A DNA stretch of 64,000 nucleotides, taken from positions 60,773,408 through 60,837,407 of the forward strand of contig OY829329.1 in NCBI GenBank assembly GCA_963691655.1, read 5' to 3'. Each line of letters begins with the position of its first letter. Position 1 is the stretch's first letter. Positions 48,623 to 60,802 of this stretch are shown here, in pieces. The position numbers and the translations under genes are program-made. Origin of the DNA: Toxonevra muliebris. Its lineage: Eukaryota > Arthropoda > Insecta > Diptera > Pallopteridae. Below the pieces are notes generated by a model. That model was not told the origin of the DNA and searched no databases. It was given only the letters and a program-made list of their open reading frames with translations.

Positions 48623-51600
48623 TGTAAAAGGGGCATATAAGCAAAGTGAGGCCATTGTACATTGAGCTTTTAAGCGAAAAATAGTAAAAGAGTGTAATGG
48701 CAGGCAAATTTTATAATTTTACTTGGCATAGTTCTTTAAATGCGTAACTTAAGAAATATTGCCCAAACTCTGTTAGATGAAATATATAATAGTGCAGCTT
48801 CTGAAACTCATCCCATTGGCCAAGATAAACAATTTTAAATATTTTGTTTGTAAGCCAACGCCTACTTAACCAAATCTGTCCATTTTCAGTTACCTTAGTT
48901 CCATTTGAAAATAAAATCCTTGCAGTAAATTTCGATATTGTAATTGCTACACGCACATTATCACTCATCAATCAATCAAGTTTGAGTCTACAAACTTCAA
49001 GAAATAAGAAAGGTTCAGCTTACTGCATCAAGACATTTTGGTTCAAACTTGGCTTTGCTTAAGGAATCATTTACCAACAAACACATGTCGAAATAAATGT
49101 TGCTCATACGACCCCTAAGCTGGTGTACGAATTCATATGCGTACTAGGCAATGTGGTTTAAACAACTGTTAGAAGTTTGATGACCCATCACCCCAGAGGG
49201 GAAGTAGGATGAAGAGGTGGTTCGGGTGGTGGGGGTGAGGAAGGTGCAATACTATCAAACATAAAGGAAATCTAGATGTGATTAATAGATTGGATTGACT
49301 AATGGCAGCATTTCGTTTAAAAAAAACCTTAGTTATAGTATACAGTGGGTCTAAAATACTTAAAATAGAGGCTTTAAAAATCTATGGCGTATCGTTTCAA
49401 CAAACATGTAAAACACTAATACATAATCAGGGGTTGTCATACTGAATCTCATCCAATTCTCAAACTTCATTCATTTATTCCATGCACAATAATAATTGTG
49501 ATAAAATGCATGTCAAACAGTTATACCTAAAAAGGAATATCTTTGTTTTAACAATTCTTCTGATGGCCACAAAAGAATGACACTATTATTATGATGCTAA
49601 AGCTCTTACCATAAAGTATTTTAATTTGTGTTAAGAATGAGTTGTGAAAACTTTTCAATGAATTGAAAGTTTCAATGTAAACATTTTTTTATATTATTTC
49701 AATCAAGAAGTTACATTATTATTATTCATTTTTCTTGCTTAAACTTATTATATCAAATAAATACAAAGAAAATGTAGCAACTTTGTACACTGAAGATAAG
49801 TTGAATAGAATACAATCAACTTTTGAAGAAAATCAACTTTCGTTTGTTTCTATTGTATTCTCTACATGACGGAAAACAACAGCTTTAAGTTAACTTCAGA
49901 AGAATAAAACTTATCTGTCAGACTCGAAACCACACTTTTTCATTAAACCTATACACACACATTCAACCACACACACACACATAATTATACAAAGAGAAAA
50001 CCACTTTGTCAACCGCGATACTATAATTCAACTATTATTCAATACAACAACAAAAACAACATTATTGTCAAACAGCAACATCTCCATCAACAAAACTTCA
50101 ACTTCATCGTCATTGTCTCCCAGAATAACACTAATTTATTCAACATTTTTGTTATTACTGGTTCTGGTTACTGACAGTCAACAATAATAGTTTTAAACAT
50201 AATAACAACTACAAGAATTTCAGCAGTACATATATGCTGAAGCAGAATCAAAAACACCAGCAGCATTAACTTTTACATGTTTATGATAGTAAAATGAAAT
50301 AAAAAACAGTAACAGAATAAAAGAAGAAGAAAATTTTGCGACACCACTTTATCAGTTTTTAGCTGTTATGCAATTAATGAATAAACAACAACAGCAACAA
50401 CATTTTTCCCCACAACAGAATAAGCATTCTTGTTTCTATAAATCTTAAACAGTATACAAAAATTTGCATCCACCTAAATATTTTATTGCTCTATGAGCGT
50501 TGCCTTCTTTTGCTCTCTTTTAGAGTTTTGCTCTCTCTGCTCATTTACTAGTTACTCCTCTCTCCCCAGGCAAACTACATGGATTAATGTAATGCCTGGT
50601 TTTCACTATGTCAAATTCAATCATTTCTCTTTCTCTTCCTTTGACATGGAATACATATGACATAGCTAAAACCATGCTAAAGTGTGAGTGTTAGTGTGAG
50701 CAATCATAAGAGAGTAATAGCGAGAAGAGAGAGTTTGGTAGCAGTGACTAAAGTAACTTTTATCGTTACAACACAATATTGTACTTGTATTGTAGTATGC
50801 ATACAACTTCTTGTTATGATGAAAAGCAACAAAAAAAAAAAAAGAAAAAAAAAAACATCGAAAAACAAGTGCAAAACCAGCAACAGCAAGAAAACAGTTA
50901 AAAATAAAAAACAGCGAACCCAAGGCGCGATTTCTATATTTGCAAGTAGTAAATGCTATCAGCAACAACTCATACTAAACAATAACAACATGTCACATAC
51001 ATACACCCAAGCTTCTTTGGCTGTTCCATACTATGTTTTTTTTAAGAAACCAGTTACCAAACAAGAGCAACCAACAGCTACGACAAATAATAGTAGCAGC
51101 ATCAGTAGATGTTGCCTGCTGCTGCTATCAATTTATATTAGGGTGTTGCTTACACATACATTTATTTATTTACTTATACATATACATATTGTAAGTTTAT
51201 ATTTCTTCCTCCTTTTTTTTTTATTTTATGCTTACGTAATCTTTTTTTCTTTATTCATTTTCTTTCTTGTTGTTTTCTCCTTCTTAGTATTTTGCAAGTA
51301 TAATAAAACTCTTTTTTATTTTATTTAATTTTATTTTTTTTTTTTTTCTTCTTCTGTAACTTCTAGTTATTTGGTGCTTTTGCTTTTTAGCAAAAATTAC
51401 ATTTACTGATTTTATTATCAGCCTAAAAGCAGGCAATGCAAGGAAATAAAAAAAAGTAGAGAATAAAATTATAATAAAAAGTAAAAAGAAGAAGAAAATT
51501 GACAAAAAGAAATCTGCTATAACCACAGTAAGGCTAGCAGGCAGGCAAGCATTCAAACGATGATGCAAAAATTGCTGGAAGAGTTAAATTTAAATGAAAA

Positions 51601-52360
51601 GATTTTGCTGAAACTTGATGATAATAAGTTGTCACAGGCACACATTCACTTACATGCATACATATGTATTAGTTTAAGTATACATCTGTGTGTATTTTTA
51701 GTATAAAATATTCATACAACCACCGCAAACGTTTCAACTTTATTTTGTTATTTAAGTTGTCACTGACTTTGTTATTATTATTCTTGTTTCTGTTGTACTT
51801 GGTATTGTTATTACTATTGAGTTTGCTGCTTTATTGCTGCCGATTGCATACAGTAAAGCAAACTTGTTCTAAAAGTTTTATAGGGGGTGAAATCAAGCAG
51901 AAAAAAGACAAAATAGAGTAAAATTTATAAAGAAAAAAAGAAGAAATTAATGAGAATTTCGAAAATTTTCTTTCAGACATCAAACCTATTGTGCGTAGAA
52001 ATATTATTATTTTACAATAATTTTCTGTGAATTTTATTTAAGTATGTCGAAGACGTCAGATTAGTGTCGTGATCACTAACCTAAAGTTAGTCTGAATAAT
52101 TTTTGAAACTTGATCTGTAGAAAAATTCTGTAAAGAAACTTTTCTTTCGAAATTTAATTTTACCAAAACATTGCTACATTAGTTTCTCTCTCTTTATGCG
52201 TGGCTGCATTAATCAACTCTTTTGAAACGAATTATACATGCATTTAGTTTCTCTCTCTTCTCATTTTATTGTTTTCTCTTTATTATTGTACTTTAATCTA
52301 TTCCAATCTTCATGATAACCAAATGATCTTTTTATATTAAAAAAGAAAAATTAAATATTA
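48623..52360. other. AT-rich non-coding DNA
   Basis: CAACAACAA and CAGCAAC words are frequent at 50040-50410 and 50870-51120, with A-runs at 50831-50852 and T-runs near 51337-51350. No convincing exon, splice pair or transposon end is seen. Confidence 0.55.
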
Positions 52361-52834
52361 TGAAGTTATATATAAACAGGTTTAATGAACAAATGTAGTT
52401 ATCACAACAACAATGTATATAGAGACGGGCAAATCAGACGGCCGTTTCGGAATCCGCCATAATTCCTCATCAGCGATCTTAGTGATAGTTCTTAATCTTT
52501 CAATATCCTATATAAGCTACTAATATTTGAAATCATAACCAAGATATCCAGATTTGATTCCAAATATCTTCACTGAATAGAGATATTGAAAGAAACTAGC
52601 ACTACCGTTCTATATACTTATGTTGTTGTGTTTTTCCCATTGTAGCTAGTCTGCATAACAGTTCGTTATTTGAACGTCTAGTACAAGAGAGAGTGCGTGT
52701 GCTTGTGAGAACTACATTTGTTCATTAAGGAATTGTGGCGGATTCCAAAACGGCCGTCTGCTTTGCCTGTCTCTATATACATTATTGTTGTAATGACTAC
52801 ATTTGTTCATTATGCCTGTTTATATATAACTTCA
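52361..52834. mobile_element. Element M copy 2, MITE with 107-bp inverted arms
   Basis: Arms 52361-52467 and 52728-52834 are inverted copies of equal length with only about a dozen differences. The outer 20 bp (TGAAGTTATATATAAACAGG) are identical. The centre (52468-52727) contains the sequence shared with M copy 1. No clear target duplication was found, so the superfamily is unknown. The right end adjoins the hAT-like MITE at 52832-53153. Confidence 0.85.
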
Positions 52835-53153
52835 AATGACAGGCTGAGAGGAAAAGCGGGCTATAATTTATATAAGAGCAAAAGTGAAATAATTTTGAGT
52901 GTCAGTGCAAGAATGGCATAAGTAATACGGTTTAGAGTGAAAATGAAACGCCTTAAAAGTAAGAGCAAAAATGGTATAACAATTTTTTCAGAGCAAGAAC
53001 AGCAAAGTTTTTTATTCCGTTTTCGCTCTGAACATATTTCGTTTCACTTTTGCTCTGAACATATTTCGTTTCGCTTTTGCTCTTAAGTAAAATTATTCCA
53101 CTTTTTTCTGAACGTAGAAGTTATACCATTTTTCCTCTCAGCCTCTCAAATAA
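52832..53153. mobile_element. 306-bp hAT-like MITE inserted at the M/D junction
   Basis: The element at 52840-53145 has AGGCTGAGAGGAAAA inverted ends (52841-52855, 53130-53144). It is flanked by TCAAATGA (52832-52839) and TCAAATAA (53146-53153), an 8-bp duplication with one change. The interior carries repeated TTTCGTTTCRCTTTTGCTCT words. Removing it joins element M directly to repeat D. Confidence 0.78.
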
Positions 53154-53234
53154 CGAAATAAACATGAACTTAAGTAATGACTTTGAAAATTAACCTCAAG
53201 ATTTAATTTTCATAGTTTCCTAAAAAATATTATG
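53147..53234 (+). repeat. Dispersed repeat D, copy 3
   Basis: It begins CAAATAACGAAAT, continues ACATGAACTTAAGTAATGAC and ends TATTATG. It aligns along its full length with the minus-strand copy at 60475-60565. Confidence 0.88.
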
Positions 53235-56200
53235 ATTTTTATAAAGATTTTTGCTCCACTGTAAATTAAGTATTTAAATATAGATATAAATTAAAATAAG
53301 AAAGCAATGCTGAAAAATACAATGATATATAAACACAAAAATACTTGCATATACATACATATAGATACTCCCAGCAGGAAAGTTTAATATGTATAAAGCA
53401 AAAATTAACCAAAAATTTAAAACCGTAATACCAAATTTTCGATCTTTGAGGAAATAGTTCATCATTTGGCAAGAAGAAAACTTTTTCGGTTACAGTATAA
53501 TGCAAAAAAAAAAAAAGTGGAAGAAAATGTTTTTTCCCTTAACTTAAGAATGCAGTTTTTTAATCTATAGTGAAATGGTCAAAGAACCTTTGCTCTTCAT
53601 CTATTTTTCATATAAAAATCATTAGAAAAATATATGTATTCATATTGATTGATAAACTCATCATGCATTATCTACTTCCCGCTGGGTATATCTTATGCCG
53701 ACATACAAACACACCTACATACATACATACATACTTCATTAAGAAACAATGAAGCAGATAAATAATAAGAAAAACAGTGCCAACAGTCGCTGATTAGTGA
53801 AAGAGAGCGAGTGATCGGAAAGTGGGTATAACTTTGCTTCCAAAAACAGAAAAAAAATATTATGACATTGTCAATATGTAAGAAACAGTACCTGTAGTGG
53901 AAGTAAGAGTTAGAGTTGAAACGAGCGTAAAGTGGAAGTGACTAACTTTACATCTAAAGAGAGCAAAAACAATATGACATTGTATGTGTTTATATGTAGC
54001 ATACTTTTATGTGCTTTCCGTTGCCTTCCTTTGTTTTTCATAAATTTCTTGATGCTTTCTTTTTGCTTCTGGCAACTGTCATTTCTAAAGATTTTCTTAA
54101 TTTTAATACAATTTTATTGAGCAATTGTAGCTTAAATGAAATTCGATTTTTAAAGTAAAGTTTTGCATTTCTTTTGTTTGCATTTTGTGTTATATTAAAA
54201 TTAAGTAAAAATAACAATAACGAACCAATTTAATATAATATATCACTTTAAAAAAAATGTGAATGTGTAAACCTTTCGTTAAGTTTTCAAACTTTTACCT
54301 ACACTTTTTTACCCTTTCATACTGCCATCCTTTTGTTATTTTTTATACTTTACATCATTTTGTTAATATACTTGATAACAATCGCTTATGCTACATCATA
54401 AAAAAAAAAAAAAAAAAATCTAAAACCTCAAGAAAAAGAAATTTCAATTGTCGATTAACTTAATTAAGTTGAGTTCTCTTCATACAAATTTTTTGTGTGT
54501 CAATTTGTTACTGCGTTTCCTTTCTTTCTCATACTCTCTCTAATAATCTTTCGCCCACACTCTCCACCTCTCGCTCTGTACTTATGTATGTGTGTTTATG
54601 TCTATAATTCCTTATTATTTTCATCAAGTTTAAGCATAGATGCTTTTTCATTTATAACGCAACTTGTAGTTGTATAATAAATTGCCTACTTTTTTTTTGT
54701 TTAGTTGTTTTGTTTAGTTGTTGTTGTTGTTATTGTTGCTACTAAATGTGAAGACTGATTACTTGCTATTATTTTAAGAGTAGATACAATTTCGCATACC
54801 TCTCATTTGTGTTGCTTTAACTTTTTCTATATACACATACACTCAAATTTAATCTGTCTCAAACCAAACCCCAAATAAATGATACAAAAAAGATAAAACC
54901 GTAAAACCTGCAACTTTTGCATTACAATTTATTTCTTTGCTATTTGTTGATGTTGCTTCTTTTTTTTATGTTCTTTGTTATTCTTGGTTTCTCAACTCAT
55001 CTCGTCTTTTCTGTATTCAGCTTTGCTCAACTCACTTTAGCTTTAGCTTAAATTTTCTATTCACACGCATATTCTGTTGAGTCTCTTATACCTTACACAC
55101 TCATATACATAAATATTTTGTTTGTGTTTGTATTTATCCTCTTTGGTATATGCTGTTTTTGTTTATACATACAAATATGTAAATATGTATGTTTGTATGT
55201 GTGGGTTTGTGTTTGTCTGCTTGTGCTACATTTCTAAATACGTATGCTTTTCTCTCTTGATTCATGGCAATACCTTTCTGTTTCATATATATCTATATAT
55301 TCAAAACAATGTGTACGATTGTGTAGGGACCGGCCGGCACATACAATTTTTTTTAAAACAAGCAACTTGTTTACTTGGAATTGGTGTCAGTTTTCGTTAT
55401 CCCTATCCCTGTCTGGTATGATCGTTATTCCCGAATTAGGAAAATCTTTAGAAAGAAAGAATAATGGGGGAGTACTCCTCTTTGCTGTGAACAGTTTAAA
55501 AGTTAATCTTGCTTTGAAAAGACTCATCAAATTGAGAAAGTGAAAATATCTCCACGTCCCTGGAATCTTCCGATTTCAGCCAAAAACTATCATTAATTAA
55601 GTACTGTAAAATTCATGTTAAGTAAACCCTGTTTGAAGTAAGTGTAATTCATTGTCACTCTACGTAAGTGATTATGTTTCTTATAACTTTTTTAAAATAT
55701 ATAAAAATTCAGTAATTTAATTTTCATGTGGGGCGGTCTAAAAAGAACATGATATCATTTGTAACTCTATTCTATCGACTTTATGACTTTCTGTATCGGT
55801 TCTAAAGCAAATATCTAAGTTCTGGTTATGTGTGTAAGTGTATTTCTATTTCATGGAGCTGCTACTCTTTAGCAATAGCTACCTTTCTTTATCTTCATTA
55901 CAATTTTCATTTCTGGTAAATCTTCATTTAAACATTGATGATACTCTACATTAAAATGTTAAAGGATATTTCTTTTTGCTACGAAATTGTGATCAAGTAG
56001 ATTAAACTGAGATTTGGAAAAAGGAAAGTAAGAAAGCTGGAACCAGTTTGAACAACAAACGCAGTGTTAATTAGTTGAACTAACCAATTGGTTTTGTTTC
56101 TCTTTAATTATGTGCTCTCTCTTTTATATTTTCGTACTCTCTACATATTCATATACATCCGATGCACACGTACTTGTTTGTGATCACTAATATGTACACA

Positions 56201-56416
56201 CAGTCAAGAAAGCTACAAATTCTGCTGTTTCTTCTTTCTTTTTTAACTTTAATGGTCCATACGACACCGAAATTTTGTCGGCTACAACTGTCGCCTTGTA
56301 GTCAGCTACTAAACACAATGGAAGCGGCACCACCTGCGGCAAGCACAGCCAAAACAACAAAAGCAAATTCTCTTCTCTCTCTGTCGCTTGTCAAATTAGA
56401 AATAGATTTAAAATTG
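53235..56416. other. AT-rich non-coding DNA
   Basis: Contents are (CATA)n at 53716-53734, an A-run at 54401-54417, and TTGTTGTTGTTATTGTTG near 54718-54737. The open frame at 56162-56470 overlaps the start of hAT-B and has no domain. No gene is recognised. Confidence 0.55.
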
Positions 56417-57713
56417 GCTACAGCTAGCGTTGCCAGATGGACGACCGCTACGCCATTTGGACGATTTTAGAGCCAAATGACGGTTGGACGATTTAGTAGC
56501 ACAAAATAACGTTTTACGAAAAGTTTGAAAAAAGGAAACTTGAAAAGAATACCTACAAATATGTGGCAAGGAATAACACTCTATACTTAAAATTACAACT
56601 GATTTAATTTAATTTTTGATTTTTTATAAGAAAAAAAAAGGAAAGAGAAAACCAGTCAAAAGTGCTAAAACTAAAAAATACGTAAATTTGTAATAAAATT
56701 GAGTACGTTTTAATACTGGCCGAGTTTTGTTATAACTTTCTTTTGGGTTATTTCAGGTAAAAAAATTTAAGAATGTAGTCTGGGGTTCCGGCCTAATTTT
56801 CCAGGATATTTCGGGAATCTTTTATTATAACAAAATAAAATACAATCATTTAAATTTTTAATATGTTATTACTGGCTTCTTTGGGGTAAAAAATAAGAAA
56901 TGATTAAAAATAAATAATTCTGTTACCTGCGAGAGCCATTGGCGTGTAGTTTAACATATTAAAATTTCAGCCCAATCGTATTCTTTCAGACCCTTGGACG
57001 AATCAAAAATAAGTTGTTTTGAGAAAAACGCTTTAAAACTCTCCACTATGTGCTATAACTTCGTTATTATTTTGAATTTTGGTCTAAAACAGTACGCTTT
57101 CAAAATATTGTACTTTTGAAATATATTAAAAAAAATAATCGATTTTTTGAAACTCGAACACCAGACTACATCCTTAACAAAAGAAAAAGGCGCAGAATGG
57201 AGGGATGAAATAGAATGTGCAGATGAAGTAGACTTGGTAGAAGATACGGAATTAGTAGTTGAGGAAGAAATGCTAGGTAATTTAAAATATTGCATCTTTA
57301 TATTTGTAGGTGCCTAAAAAACGTGTTCACAGCTTTTGTGATTCCTGGCTAAAGGATAGATAGTTGAAAACATGGCTGCAAAAAATAAAATAATCGGATG
57401 GAAAGCATGCAGGTTTTTGCAAAATATGCAACTTTCTTTTAAGGTAAAGCGGGTCTAGTCCGACATAGCAAATTCTAGAGGCATATGCACAGTACGCACT
57501 CCATTTTTTTCAATTATATAAGATACATAAATTTAAAACTTGTAATAGCAGCAAAAAATTAAATAAATTATTATATTTTGAAATTAATAAAAATACCTTT
57601 AAATCATGTTTTTGTTTTGTTACTTAAAATGACGATTTGAACGGTCAAATGACGCTTTTCAAAGCTGTTGTGGACGTTTTCCCAAAAAAAATTGTGGCAA
57701 CACTGGCTACAGC
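56417..57713. mobile_element. hAT-B element, 1281 bp
   Basis: The element at 56425-57705 is flanked by an exact 8-bp duplication, GCTACAGC (56417-56424, 57706-57713). Ends are TAGCGTTGCCA and, reverse-complemented, CAGTGTTGCCA, 9 of 11 matching. GGACGATTT and AATGACG words are repeated just inside both ends (56457-56490, 57630-57660). The left end is related to 11533-11629. One acidic coding remnant survives inside (57170-57318). Confidence 0.92.
57170..57318 (+). pseudogene. Acidic exon-like remnant inside hAT-B
   Basis: One frame reads TTSLTKEKGAEWRDEIECAD, continues EVDLVEDTELVVEEEMLG and runs to a stop at about 57318. Upstream, AACACCAG at 57157-57164 resembles a 3' splice site and GGTAATTT at 57275-57282 resembles a 5' splice site, so this could be an internal exon of a former element gene. 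The acidic composition shows no named domain. It could also be captured host exon sequence, since hAT elements can carry such pieces. The similarity of the frame to coding sequence is my judgement from composition. Confidence 0.35.
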
Positions 57714-57845
57714 CACAATTGTGGTCGGTGGTCATGTGATCGTGTCGTCGCCATAATAATCGTCTCCATAAGAACATGTTGTTTTTATAATTTGACAGAT
57801 GTAGTCGTGTAGCTGCCATCGTCAATGTGTATGGTGCATAAATGT

Positions 57846-57976
57846 GGATTCACCGACCGAGTACCGCACTCTTTTCTTTTTTTTTTATATGAAGACTTTA
57901 TGCTTTCAATTTAAGAGAGTGAAAAACTTCATAAAAGGAAAATGAAAAGATAGAGCCGCACTCGGTCGGAGAATCC
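57846..57976. repeat. 131-bp palindromic element
   Basis: GGATTCACCGACCGAGTACC on the left is mirrored by the right end (reverse complement GGATTCTCCGACCGAGTGCG). Complementarity continues, less perfectly, towards the centre (TATGAAG at 57890, CTTCATA at 57929). It resembles a very short MITE or hairpin. No target duplication was seen. Confidence 0.75.
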
Positions 57977-59017
57977 GCTGTCGTGTATGTGTGTTTAGTT
58001 TAACGCAGCAATATATTTTTTATACCGTGCACCATCAGTTCTTTCACTACTTTACATTTACATGAAATTACCTTGTAAATATGTATGGATAAGTAGATTG
58101 AGTTTACTTTTTTACTTCCTTAAATATTATTTTTGTTGTTATTGTTGCTGTTATTCTTGTTATTATTTTTGTTATTGCTGCAATTTGAATTGTTACTGTT
58201 TTATGTTCTAGACACTTTTGTCTACATTTTTCAACGACGAATTTCATTGTTTACTACAGTATGCACTTCAGCCCCTTCTTCTGCTACTTTTATTACCATT
58301 TATGTTTTATACTTTCATTTGTACTGTTATGTACTTCTGTCTCTTATTCCAATTCTACCTCCTACTGCTTCTTTTTTTCTTCTTCTTCTTTTCCTTTCCT
58401 TTTCTTTTACTAGTGTCATAAACCGGTAGAATTTAGCTTAATTTTACGTAATTTATGTTTTATTTACCTTAAGTATCTTCTTACAATATGTTACATGATT
58501 TATTGTTGATGCTGTTACTGCTGTTGTTGGTGCTGCTGTTGTTCTTGAAGTAGCTCCTCCCTTTGCTTCCATTACTGCTCTGTTGTTTTTCATCTTCTTA
58601 CTTTTATTGTTGTTATCTTCAAAAATAGTCATTTGTTGTTGTTTTTTCTTTTTGTTTTGTTTTGAAAATTATAAAAGTAAATTATTTTTATTTTGCTTCT
58701 CTTTTCTACTTGTTATTCAAAGTGTTTAACCTAATAATAAATTGCGTTTTCCTTTTTTGCAATAACTTCATCAGCTTTTAATATATTGTAATTTATTTTA
58801 ATGCTTAACTTAAAAATAAAATAATAGAAATATGTAGAGGTACTCAATAATTTTTACGGGCTGAAGGTGCATAATAACCAGATTAAATTTTGATTAAAAG
58901 TAAATTTGTAGTCTTTGATTAAGCACAAATTAGTGGAATTAAAATTGTGAGGCAGTAACTTGAGTTTAAGGTATAGCCAAATATGCAATTTATTTTTATA
59001 TATTTACTTTCTACATA
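57977..59017. other. AT-rich non-coding DNA
   Basis: TTGTTGTTATTGTTGCTG-like words (58130-58200, 58500-58545) and a TTC/CTT-rich stretch at 58360-58410 explain the low-complexity frames. No gene is recognised. Confidence 0.55.
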
Positions 59018-59949
59018 TAAAGAATGTTCACGAAAAAATGTTTACATTTTCAAATACGAATATTACCGTTATGATAGGCCATGCAAAATAGTTGCCTTCA
59101 AACGCAAAACTCTTTATTCACGTATCTTCTAATATTAAATTATTTTTAGTTTCTAATTGCATTATAAAAAGATGTCGTCGAAAGAAGAAAAGAAGCGGAA
59201 AAAATAATTGACACCTATTTAAAAAATTCTAATGTTGGCTATGCTTCCATTGCAAGGGAGACCGGCTCTTCGCGCGCAACAGTTCGAAAAGTTATTTTAC
59301 GGTTTCTGGAAATACAATCGACTTCTCGAAAGCACGGTTCGGGACCAATAAATTGTTTTATGAACCAACGGTTAGCCAATAAAATTAATCGAATCCTCAT
59401 CTTTCCATTCGCTTTATTTAGCTAAAAAATACAATATTTCTGTTGGCTATGTGCACAAAGTCAAAACTAAATACGGCTCGAAATCATATAAAGTGATTAC
59501 AGTGCCAAATCGGAACGATAAAATGGATAAACGTGCTTTTGCACGTGCGTGCAAGAAAGCTTTGTGAAAATGTTCTAAAAAATTTTAAAGGATGTGTATT
59601 GATGGACGATGAAATGATGGTAAAAGCCGATTTTCGACAACTGGCAGGTATACAGTTTTATACAGCAAAGTTTAGAGGTAGTGTAACGAAGAGGTATAAA
59701 TTAAAAAAAAAGGAAAAACTTGCAAAAAAGTTTATGGTATGGCAAGCAATTTGCAGCTGTGGAAAATATACAAAGCCATTCGTTATTACGGGTACCATAG
59801 AATAGAACCATTTACATTAAAGAGTTCTTGCAAAAACGTTAATTGCCTTCGTGTAAGAACTCCGCAATCTCACCTCTATTTCTGCAGGATTTGGCTACAA
59901 TCCATTATTCTGCTGAAGCTTTAAACTGGTACACAAGAAATCGGCAAGG

Positions 59950-60802
59950 AGTACAATCAGGGTTCAGAAAAATACACACACAAATGTAAACAAACACAGT
60001 TTAGAGCAACCATCGCATATTTTTATTTACATATCAATTTTGTGTGTATCCAAATTTTGTTCGGTGTCATACACGATCGTGTATGTGTATCGTTTTAATA
60101 TTTGGTTTCGTTCGCATACATTGGTAGTTCACGTATGGTGCGATCGAACATACACAAACCACACACAACAATAGTGAACAACAATACTTTGCACTCGTGA
60201 GTGACTAAAAATGAATACGTTCTTCGTTCGCGAACGGAAAAATCTGATTGCTTTTTGTTTGCATAGTTTTATTGAGTTGGTTTTGCATTAATTTACGTAT
60301 CAATGCACTGCATAACAACAAACGAACGCAATGAAAAATTAATTATTTTTTCTAGGCGTAAATTCATCGCGTTAAAACAATTCTAGTCATTTTTTTTTTG
60401 CGTGTCTCAGATTATTCCGTTCGCGAACGAAGAACGTATTCATTTTCAGTCACTCACGAATGTAAAGTATTGTTCATGATAGTTTTTGAGGAGACTATGA
60501 AAATTAAATCTAGAGGTTAATTTTCAAAGTCATGACTTAAGTTCATGTCAATTTCGTTATTTGAAGTATTGTTTTTCACCGACCTGTGTGTGGTTTGTGT
60601 ATATTCGATCGAACCAAACGTGAACTACCGATCTATGCGAAAGAAATCAAATATTAAAACGATACACATACACGATCGTGTATGACACCGAACAAAATTT
60701 GGATACACACAAAATTAATATGAAAATAAAAATATGTGTTGGTTATTTTTCAACAATACATTGTGTGTATGGTGTGTGTACTTTCTAAACCCTGAGTACA
60801 AT
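59950..60802. mobile_element. Foldback hAT element nested in the transposase
   Basis: The element at 59958-60794 is flanked by an exact 8-bp duplication, AGTACAAT (59950-59957, 60795-60802). Ends are CAGGGTTCAGAAA and, reverse-complemented, CAGGGTTTAGAAA. Inverted arms of about 290 bp (59958-60248 against 60408-60794, the latter enlarged by a D insertion) share long blocks such as CCAAATTTTGTTCGGTGTCA and TTCTTCGTTCGCGAACGGAA. No coding capacity is seen. It inserted after the mariner-type element. Confidence 0.95.
60467..60573 (-). mobile_element. Repeat D copy 4, 91-bp insertion with 8-bp duplication
   Basis: 60475-60565 interrupts the right arm of the foldback hAT element. It is flanked by GTATTGTT at 60467-60474 and 60566-60573 (the match extends to AAGTATTGTT). 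The left arm of the same palindrome lacks it, which defines the insert exactly. Its ends are CATGATAG and CGTTATTTGAA. The sequence matches D copies at 31209, 38268 and 53147. An 8-bp duplication is hAT- or P-like, but the ends are barely inverted. Confidence 0.9.

Noticed and set aside
50684..51328. 214-codon plus-strand open frame, the longest in the window
   Set aside because: It is Lys/Asn-rich and then a hydrophobic run of Phe/Leu/Tyr from T-rich DNA. It lacks a domain and shows no coding signature.
56162..56470. 102-codon open frame starting before hAT-B
   Set aside because: It crosses the hAT-B insertion point and its duplication, so it cannot be an old conserved gene. No domain is seen.
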